Below, one piece after another: positions 6,707 to 11,705 of a stretch of DNA of 11,705 nucleotides (the stretch's first letter is position 1; each line of letters opens with the position of its first letter). The notes under the pieces are model-generated. The model was given only the letters and a program-made list of their open reading frames with translations, made no database searches and was not told the origin of the DNA. The stretch comes from Polaromonas sp. UBA5171. GTDB taxonomy: Bacteria > Pseudomonadota > Gammaproteobacteria > Burkholderiales > Burkholderiaceae_C. The position numbers and the translations under genes are program-made. Location of the stretch: the NCBI GenBank assembly GCA_002413395.1, contig DHWX01000074.1, positions 1 through 11,705 of the forward strand, given 5' to 3'.

Positions 6707-8119
6707 TTACTGCGTTATTTCTAACCACACCACATGGTTCTCTTTTGCTGGCCAAGTCCGTCCGACAACCCGCTCGACGGCGTCGGTGTGAAACTCCGCT
6801 GAAATCGCCCGGTCTTGCAGCTTGGTTAAATCGATTTTGCTCGAAGCAACACCCGCAACGCGCGCCACGGCAATGCCCGGTGGCGGGGACTGGTTGTCAA
6901 ACTGAATGTGGTGGGTGTTTGGGTCCAGATAGCCACGGGGGCGCACCATCTGAATGATGGAAAAGGCCGGTAGATCCGCATCGGCAATGCGGTCTGCCTT
7001 CAAATGCACCACATCACTGCTGCGAGGAAATGGGCTGCGGTAAATGTGCGTCTTGGCATAACCCGGGGCACTCACCACAAACTCATAGGGCACGCCGGGC
7101 ATGGCCTTGAACGGGCCCCAGCGGCCGTCGGCACCTACGGCCTTGACATGGACTGGTCCGCCAACACGCAAGCCGGTTTGGTAGTGCACGGCATAGACCT
7201 CAACCAGCGCTTTGGGCACCGGCAGGTTATTGCTGAAATTGTCACTTGAGCTGGCGCTGTCGTTCGAGCGTACGCCCATTCCGGTAACGATGCCGTCCAG
7301 CACAATGTTTTGCTCAGGCCAGATATTGAGTGAAGCGGGTGCCGCGCCTGTGATGAAGCGGTAGGTTGCATCAAACGCTTCAGGCGAAAATGAAGTTTCA
7401 CGGTTATCCAGCCGGGGTATGACGATGTTTTGCGCGCCCTTGAGCGCCGGGTTGTCGTAGCCTACATTGGTGGGCTTACCTTTGGCCCCGATCCATTCGC
7501 CATCAGGCTGAGAAAATTTATCATTGTTGTCCGATCGGATGGTGAGCCATTTGACGGGGCCGGTCACCTCGTCACCCGCTGCATTTTTGGGCGCGTTCAA
7601 GGCCTTCAAAAATGGCCCTGTGCCCGAGAACTCGCTGCCCTCACGAAAGCCCGGAATCGCCCACATGCCGTGGTTGGGTGTGCCGCCCAAAATCGCGTGA
7701 CTAACTGTTTTGTCCCCGCCACCGTTCTGGATGTAGTTGCGAATCGCATAGCCACCGCGCGAGTTGCCTACCAGTACCACCTGCTTGGCCCCGGTTTTTG
7801 CCAGTACCTTGTCTACCTCGGCTTTCAAAAAGGCCATGTGCGCGGCGCTGGAACTGTGACCGGCTTGGTCTTTGGTATCGTCATCCCTGGCCCAGGGGTA
7901 GGGCTGTTGCAAGGCGAACAGACGTTCCCGAGGCCAGCCATTGGACTCGAAACGCCACAAGGTGGTTTGCCATGAGGCGGCTGAGTCGCCGTTGCCATGT
8001 ACAAAGATGATGGGTGGCGCATCGGCCTGGACCTTCGGACCGTAAGCGCAGCCGCTTGATGCCATTGCCAAGGCAATCGCCAAGGCGGCAAATGTGCCGA
8101 GAAACAGCCGTCTAAACAT
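6707..8119 (-). CDS. Exported alpha/beta hydrolase (lipase/esterase-like) with C-terminal beta-rich domain
   Basis: A 470-residue protein. Residues 1-23 form a signal peptide (MFRRLF, then an Ala/Leu-rich core). Cys24 in ASSGC could be lipidated, although Ser at -3 makes the lipobox atypical. Residues about 35-260 form an alpha/beta hydrolase: oxyanion-region PPIIFVHGNGDS at 35-46, nucleophile elbow VGNSRGGYA with Ser120, and RSDNNDKFSQPDG at 195-207, likely holding the acid. The expected histidine position looks like LDNRE at 237-241, where I would expect LDHRE; see findings. Residues about 265-470 are beta-rich, include GRWGPFKAMPGVPYEFVVSA, and may bind substrate. The ATG at 8119 is chosen over a GTG nine codons upstream because GGAG stands at ideal spacing before it. 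The 286 bases upstream hold no gene I recognise. The substrate is unknown: an ester, lipid or polyester. Confidence 0.85.
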   Translation of the reverse strand: MFRRLFLGTFAALAIALAMASSGCAYGPKVQADAPPIIFVHGNGDSAASWQTTLWRFESNGWPRERLFALQQPYPWARDDDTKDQAGHSSSAAHMAFLKAEVDKVLAKTGAKQVVLVGNSRGGYAIRNYIQNGGGDKTVSHAILGGTPNHGMWAIPGFREGSEFSGTGPFLKALNAPKNAAGDEVTGPVKWLTIRSDNNDKFSQPDGEWIGAKGKPTNVGYDNPALKGAQNIVIPRLDNRETSFSPEAFDATYRFITGAAPASLNIWPEQNIVLDGIVTGMGVRSNDSASSSDNFSNNLPVPKALVEVYAVHYQTGLRVGGPVHVKAVGADGRWGPFKAMPGVPYEFVVSAPGYAKTHIYRSPFPRSSDVVHLKADRIADADLPAFSIIQMVRPRGYLDPNTHHIQFDNQSPPPGIAVARVAGVASSKIDLTKLQDRAISAEFHTDAVERVVGRTWPAKENHVVWLEITQ

Positions 8120-8405
8120 GCATACTCCAACAAAAATGGTCAACACAGGTCAAATAGGAAATGTGACCATTACGGACCAAGTATCCCACTGTTCTTCGCC
8201 CACTGGTACGGCCACCCGTTTCGCTTTTACATAGCGCCACATTGCCCTCAGTGCCCGCTAGCCACTGTGCTGAAGCTCCTTTTTGTGTCGGAGGGGTAGC
8301 AAAGGCAATATCGCGGAACAAAATCACTTTGTAAAATAAAAAACCTAACATTCATGAGGGTTTCAAGGCATCTTTGGAGCGCTTTCAAATTTTTGTTTCT
8401 GCGTT

Positions 8406-9390
8406 TTACACTACTGCGAGGTCACGCGGTGGCGGTGAGCTGGCTGGCTGGGGCGCGGATGCGTCGCTGGGCAGTTCGCCACCCAAGGCTTCCAGTAGAT
8501 CCGGGAACAGGGCCGACAGTTCGCCCGTGATGATGGCGGTGTCGGTATCGAAGCCATCGTCATCCTTGCCATTTTCCTGCACTCCGTCCAGCACGATGTC
8601 GAGCAGCTTGATTTTCCTGATCTGGGCGGTATCCGTGAGCACGAAAGACACGCGATCGTTCCACGTCATGGCCAGCTGGGTGGGCACCTTGCCTGCCGCG
8701 ATATGCTGCGCGACTTCGTCGATCTCCAGCGTGTGGTGCGAATAACGAACCGTCGATTTCTGGTCGTCGGGCATTTTGAGTTCGCAGTCGCGATCGACTG
8801 TGAAACTGAAGGGCGCTTCGCGGCTGGCCAGCCAGTGCGCCATAGCGACAGCGGCCGACAGCGCCGTTTGCACAGGTTTTACGCTGATGCCCGGGCCAGC
8901 CCCCGGCATTTCGCTGAGCACATCCACCAAGTGGCTGACGACCTTGTCGGCACCCGTCAGGCTGCCGGTATCTACCACCAAAAATTTATTGACGGGGTCG
9001 ATCCACAGCGTTGTCGATGAACGTTTTGTGAAGGCGCGCGGCAAGAGATCAAGGATGACTTCTTCCTTGAATTCCTTCTTGATCTTGGCGCCGACGCGGT
9101 CACGGCCGGTTTCCTGTTTGTACTTTTCGATGCGCTCCTCGACGGCATCCTTGACGGCCGAGGCGGGTAGGGGACGGCGCTCGGTGCAGAGCTGCACGAT
9201 GACCTGGCGGCCGACGGCCTCGACTAGGGCGATGCTTTTGTTGCCACGTGGGGCTACCCAGCCGCTTGGACTCTGGTTGGGTGGTGCCACAGGGCATGAA
9301 TCGGGTGGCCTGGAGCGCCTCTTCAAGCGCTTCCAAAGGGGGCATAACGAAGTCGCTGGCAATGCGAAAAAAGGACGCGGATTTGAACAT
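8406..9390 (-). pseudogene. rdgC: Recombination-associated protein RdgC, frameshifted near codon 42
   Basis: RdgC is a ring-forming, non-specific double-stranded-DNA-binding protein that restrains RecA-promoted recombination. The N-terminus reads MFKSASFFRIASDF from an ATG at 9390, with GGAA upstream, and continues to RFMPCGTTQPES. The rest matches in another frame: SGWVAPRGNKSIALVEAV, LPASAVKDAVEERI, ILDLLPRAFTKRSSTTLWID, AGKVPTQLAMTWNDRVSFVL, and TGELSALFPDLLEALGGE, all parallel to E. coli RdgC (VPPMGS, LLPRAFSRFSQTMMWID, AGKVVTKLALDW, TGELAALIQNLIEGLGGE). The frames join at TCCAAGCGG, where one extra A (TT at 9266-9267 on the plus strand) breaks TCC-AGC-GGC-TGG. The locus is 985 bases, one more than 327 codons plus a stop, so a single inserted base explains everything. 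Either the gene is freshly inactivated or this is a sequencing error. Confidence 0.9.
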
Positions 9391-9538
9391 GAAATTCCGG
9401 GGTGTTGGGTAGCGAAGAGGAGAGGGGGCGGGAAAGAATGAGTGAACAGGCGCTGCGGGACTTGCGCCCGGCTGAGGAAATTCTAAGTGACGCTTACCGT
9501 GCAAACAGCACTTGCTTACATTGAGGCGACGTCGCAAC

Positions 9539-10093
9539 TCATGTGATATCGCCCACATGAATACCAAAGCTGCCTTTGCGGCGGTCGGCGAAATAATGCT
9601 CCAGCGTTTTCTTGACCGTCCTGAAGGCAATCTCGTCCCATGGAATTTCGGACTCCGTGAAGAGCCTGGCTTCCAGTGTTTCATAACCGGGTTTGAACTC
9701 GGCGCTGAGAAGCTGGGCGCGGTAAAACAGGTGGACTTGGCCCACACTCGATACGTTCATGACGGCAAAGAGTTCCTGTATTTCGAACTGTGCACCGGCT
9801 TCCTCGTCGGTTTCGCGGGCGGCGCCCTCCAATGTGGTTTCGCCCATCTCCATGAAGCCAGCCGGCAGCGTCCATTTGCCCCGACGGGGCTCGATATTGC
9901 GCTTGCACAGCAAAACCTGCGCGCCATCGTGACCCCATACCGGCACGGTGCCCACGACGTTGAGCGGATTTTCATAATGCACGGTATGGCAGGCTGGGCA
10001 GACGGCCCGCTCCTTCGTGTCGCCGTCATCGGGCAGGCGATAGGCCACGGCGGTACCGCAAACGCGACAGTGTTTCAAGGGTGGGCGATGCAT
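9539..10093 (-). CDS. Nudix hydrolase with N-terminal zinc ribbon
   Basis: A 184-residue cytoplasmic hydrolase of nucleoside-diphosphate-linked compounds. A zinc ribbon opens the protein: Cys9, Cys12, Cys32 and Cys35 (CRVC and CPAC). It is followed by the Nudix fold with a complete Nudix box, GFMEMGETTLEGAARETDEEAG from Gly79: Glu85, Arg93-Glu94, Glu97-Glu98 and Gly100 are all in register, so the metal site is intact. This architecture resembles NADH pyrophosphatase NudC but lacks its large N-terminal domain, and the substrate cannot be named; ADP-ribose or a dinucleotide would be usual. The frame stays open upstream through an ATG at 10129 and a TTG at 10156. I chose the ATG at 10093 because the protein family begins just before the zinc ribbon and a promoter candidate overlaps the upstream option. 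The gene lies 148 bases upstream of rdgC on the same strand. Confidence 0.88.
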   Translation of the reverse strand: MHRPPLKHCRVCGTAVAYRLPDDGDTKERAVCPACHTVHYENPLNVVGTVPVWGHDGAQVLLCKRNIEPRRGKWTLPAGFMEMGETTLEGAARETDEEAGAQFEIQELFAVMNVSSVGQVHLFYRAQLLSAEFKPGYETLEARLFTESEIPWDEIAFRTVKKTLEHYFADRRKGSFGIHVGDIT

Positions 10094-10124
10094 CAAATAA
10101 GTGTAGCCACTTTGTGCCTGGCCG

Positions 10125-10153
10125 ATCATGGGCCAATGACCGAGGGTGGTCAA
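10125..10153 (-). promoter_or_regulatory. Candidate promoter of the Nudix hydrolase
   Basis: On the minus strand TTGACC (10153-10148) and CATGAT (10130-10125) are 17 bases apart, matching the -35 box at five of six and the -10 box at four of six positions. The start of transcription would fall about 25 bases before the ATG at 10093, which supports that start over the upstream ATG lying inside the -10 box. This is a consensus match only. Confidence 0.35.
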
Positions 10154-10157
10154 CAAA

Positions 10158-10176
10158 TGCTATTGAAAAAATAGCA
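10158..10176. repeat. Small GCTATT/AATAGC inverted repeat
   Basis: TGCTATT (10158-10164) and AATAGCA (10170-10176) are perfect 7-base arms around GAAAA. On the minus strand it reads TGCTATTTTTTCAATAGCA. I associate intergenic elements with this GCTATT core with Comamonadaceae genomes, from memory and not checked. It sits just upstream of the Nudix promoter candidate. It could be a degenerate copy of a dispersed repeat or a leftover terminator of a lost gene. Confidence 0.45.
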
Positions 10177-10266
10177 ATTTGTACAGGTATCTATTGAGCT
10201 GAACGCATAAAAAACTTAAAAACTGGGCATGGCTAGGTTTTCTGTAATGCGGCATTAGGGGGCCCG

Positions 10267-10546
10267 TCAGAAGATCAGGCTGCGTCCAGTGATCAACTGT
10301 TTCTTGCCTTCAAAGCCTTTTTCCATGTTTTCGATCCATTCCACTTCCACGATAACAGCATGAAGAAAGCGACGGTCGCATCGGTAGCCCCAGGCCAACA
10401 AGCTTAAAGTCTCCCGGTGCCGACAAGAATTCGCGCCCGATAATGCTGGCCCAGGTCAGCGGCGTAATGAGCCTCATCTCCTGGGCATAAGCTTGGCATC
10501 CAGGCTGGCTCAGGGCCGAAATGAGCCGATTATGAGGATTGCTGTG
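10267..10546 (-). pseudogene. Decayed C-terminal coding remnant of unknown family
   Basis: The 453 bases between the Nudix and fumarylacetoacetate-hydrolase-family genes hold no intact gene, but the minus strand still looks protein-coding. One frame, open from the preceding stop, reads RLISALSQPGCQAYAQEMRL, then ITPLTWASIIGREFLSAPGD and FKLVGLG. Near 10395-10405 sense passes to another frame that reads YRCDRRFLHAVIVEVEWIEN, then MEKGFEGKKQLITGRSLIF, and stops at 10267-10269. The second half alternates polar and hydrophobic residues and ends in Phe, as outer-membrane beta-barrels do, but that is only suggestive. I do not recognise the family. A frameshifted, 5'-truncated gene end is the best reading. 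Confidence 0.45.
10507..10527 (-). terminator. Weak hairpin after the fumarylacetoacetate-hydrolase-family gene
   Basis: GGCTCA (10507-10512) and TGAGCC (10522-10527) form a 6-base stem with a 9-base loop, 20 bases past the stop codon. No T run follows, so a terminator role is doubtful. Confidence 0.22.
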
Positions 10547-11242
10547 TCAGATGATCTTGACGGTCAGTGTGCCCAGGCCTGTCACGCCGCCGACCAGCGT
10601 GTCACCCGTCACCACTGCCGCCACGCCTTCGGGGGTGCCGGTGTAGATCAGATCGCCGGGCTGCAGTTTCCAGGCAGCCGACAGATGTTCGATGGTTTCA
10701 CCAATGTTCCAGATCAGTTTGGACAGGTTGCTGCGCTGGCGGTCCTGACCACCCACCTGTAAATAAATTTCAGCATTGGTTACATCGCCAGCCAGAGCTG
10801 TGGGCGTGATGGGCCCGATTGGCGCGGAGTGGTCAAAGGCCTTGCCGATGCACCAGGGTCGACCCTGCTTTTTCATCTCGTTCTGCAAATCGCGGCGCGT
10901 CATGTCCAGGCCCACGGCGTAGCCATAGATATGCTTGTGGGCATCAGCGGCCAGAATGTTTTTTCCTCCTGTGCCAATCGCCACGACCAGCTCGATTTCG
11001 TGGTGCAGGTTTTTGGTCAGGCTGGGGTAGGGCATGCTGCCGATCCCGCCAGCCTCCACGGCGACGATGGCGTCAGCGGGCTTCATGAAGAAGAACGGCG
11101 GTTCACGGCCGGTAAAGCCCATTTCTTTGGCGTGATCTTCGTAGTTGCGGCCCACGCAGTAAATGCGGTGAACCGGAAAGCGCTCCGTGGAGCCTGCAAC
11201 AGGCACCGAAACTGTAGCGGGTGGTGTAAATACAAAATTCAT
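10547..11242 (-). CDS. Fumarylacetoacetate hydrolase family protein, fumarylpyruvate-hydrolase-like
   Basis: A 231-residue cytoplasmic metal-dependent hydrolase that cleaves C-C bonds in diketo acids. It carries the family core: YCVGRNYEDHAKEMG near 28-42, PPFFFMKPADA near 48-58, the metal-binding HHEIEL with Glu82 and Glu84, GLDMTRRDLQ with Asp113, GKAFDHSAPIGP near 133-144 with Lys133, and LIYTGTPEGV near 198-207. The N-terminus FVFTPPATVSVPVAGS closely resembles fumarylpyruvate hydrolases of the gentisate pathway (NagK type), which produce fumarate and pyruvate. No gentisate dioxygenase or maleylpyruvate isomerase gene is nearby, so that role is only a suggestion. The ATG at 11242 is preferred over an upstream start because GAAAGG lies seven bases before it. 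It follows the ABM-domain gene by 57 bases, probably in one transcript. Confidence 0.88.
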   Translation of the reverse strand: MNFVFTPPATVSVPVAGSTERFPVHRIYCVGRNYEDHAKEMGFTGREPPFFFMKPADAIVAVEAGGIGSMPYPSLTKNLHHEIELVVAIGTGGKNILAADAHKHIYGYAVGLDMTRRDLQNEMKKQGRPWCIGKAFDHSAPIGPITPTALAGDVTNAEIYLQVGGQDRQRSNLSKLIWNIGETIEHLSAAWKLQPGDLIYTGTPEGVAAVVTGDTLVGGVTGLGTLTVKII

Positions 11243-11299
11243 GACAACCTTTCTTCTTGGTTTATGTCTCATGCAAGGGTGCAGTGTGCCACGACAGAA

Positions 11300-11617
11300 T
11301 CACAAAATGGGCAAGTCGGCTGATTTGGCCAGTAGTTCGAAATGCTCGACGCTGGGCGGCCCTGCAAAATACGGTCCGACAATTGCGCGCCAGTCGGCGA
11401 AGGCTGCTGACTGGCGAAAATCAACGGTATGGTTCTCCAGGGTTTCCCAGAAGACCTGCAGGATATAGCGTTCAGGGCTTTCAATGCCCTTGTTGACCTT
11501 GTAGCCCTGAAATCCCCTGGCGCTGGAAATTACGGTCTCGATGCCGCGCTGGATGGCTTCGTCAAAAGCGGCTTGCTGGCCAGGATGAATGCGGATATCG
11601 GCGAGTTCGAGAATCAT
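11300..11617 (-). CDS. ABM-domain protein (antibiotic biosynthesis monooxygenase-like)
   Basis: A 105-residue single-domain protein with the dimeric alpha+beta-barrel pattern of the ABM family: ELADIRIHPGQQAAFDEAI at the first strand and helix, GFQGYKVNKGIESPERYILQ across the central strands, then VFWETLENHTVDFR and the FADWRAIVGPYFAGPPSVEHF end typical of these proteins. Family members include heme-degrading and quinol monooxygenases and many proteins of unknown role. No heme-binding Asn/His set can be assigned with confidence. It is upstream of, and probably cotranscribed with, the fumarylacetoacetate-hydrolase-family gene, hinting at a shared aromatic or acid catabolic role. GGGAGG lies 16 bases before the ATG, too far for a good ribosome binding site. 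The remaining 88 bases of the window to its right show nothing recognisable. Confidence 0.82.
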   Translation of the reverse strand: MILELADIRIHPGQQAAFDEAIQRGIETVISSARGFQGYKVNKGIESPERYILQVFWETLENHTVDFRQSAAFADWRAIVGPYFAGPPSVEHFELLAKSADLPIL

Positions 11618-11705
11618 GTAGGCTTATAAGGATGCCTCCCGGATAGTAAGAAGAATTTGTGTCGTGTTGCGAAGAAGTCGGCTGCTTACTTATATCCGGC
11701 CTTGA

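Noticed and set aside
8137..8168. TGGTCA ... TGACCA inverted repeat upstream of the exported hydrolase, a possible operator
   Set aside because: Only six bases per arm with a 20-base gap; this could arise by chance and no regulator is nearby.
8112..8351. A 79-codon minus-strand frame upstream of the exported hydrolase
   Set aside because: It overlaps the hydrolase start, has no family resemblance and no convincing ribosome binding site; the stretch 8120-8405 is treated as intergenic.
1..11705. CRISPR arrays, tRNA or rRNA genes, phage or toxin-antitoxin modules
   Set aside because: Reading both strands showed no regularly spaced repeats, no cloverleaf with a T-loop signature, no rRNA stretch, and no paired small genes typical of such modules.

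Overview
The window looks like a stretch of betaproteobacterial chromosome, most likely from the Comamonadaceae (Polaromonas/Rhodoferax/Acidovorax-like). This rests on protein style and GC-rich codon use, the class III alcohol dehydrogenase/S-formylglutathione hydrolase pair, and a small GCTATT/AATAGC stem-loop of a kind I associate with that family. No sequence search was run. Nearly all intact genes lie on the minus strand; the exceptions are the GlxA-type regulator and two plus-strand fragments.

Left part (1-4087). The window opens with the N-terminal piece of a DinG-type helicase that stops exactly where its Walker A motif should follow. An intact GlxA-family regulator (DJ-1/PfpI domain plus AraC helix-turn-helix) comes next. 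It converges on a minus-strand run of three genes: frmA/adhC (glutathione-dependent formaldehyde dehydrogenase), fghA (S-formylglutathione hydrolase) and a glutathione S-transferase. frmA and fghA overlap as TGATG and the transferase follows 48 bp later, so this reads as a glutathione/formaldehyde detoxification operon. A perfect 10-bp stem-loop sits between the converging genes.

Middle (4088-6700). This is an insertion-sequence graveyard with one intact gene in it. A decayed IS30-family transposase (about 4200-4535) and a beheaded IS6-family transposase (5607-6081) flank a well-preserved short-chain dehydrogenase (4558-5412). The IS6 remnant is cut by the left end of an IS21-family element (from 6082). 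That element is itself cut within the first 40 codons of istA and joined to the front of an IS630-like transposase pointing the other way. A fragment of an SOS-response-associated peptidase (SRAP/YedK-like) follows. A TTGGCG-N17-TATAAT promoter straddles the boundary between the SRAP fragment and the IS630 leader.

Right part (6707-11705). All genes here are on the minus strand: a secreted alpha/beta hydrolase with a C-terminal beta-rich domain, rdgC carrying a one-base frameshift, a zinc-ribbon Nudix hydrolase, a short decayed C-terminal coding remnant, a fumarylacetoacetate-hydrolase-family enzyme resembling fumarylpyruvate hydrolase, and a small ABM-domain protein just upstream of it. The last two look like a two-gene transcription unit. 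I see no rRNA, tRNA, CRISPR array, phage module or defence operon. The main biology is core metabolism interrupted by layered transposon debris and several broken genes (dinG-like, rdgC, SRAP, four transposases).
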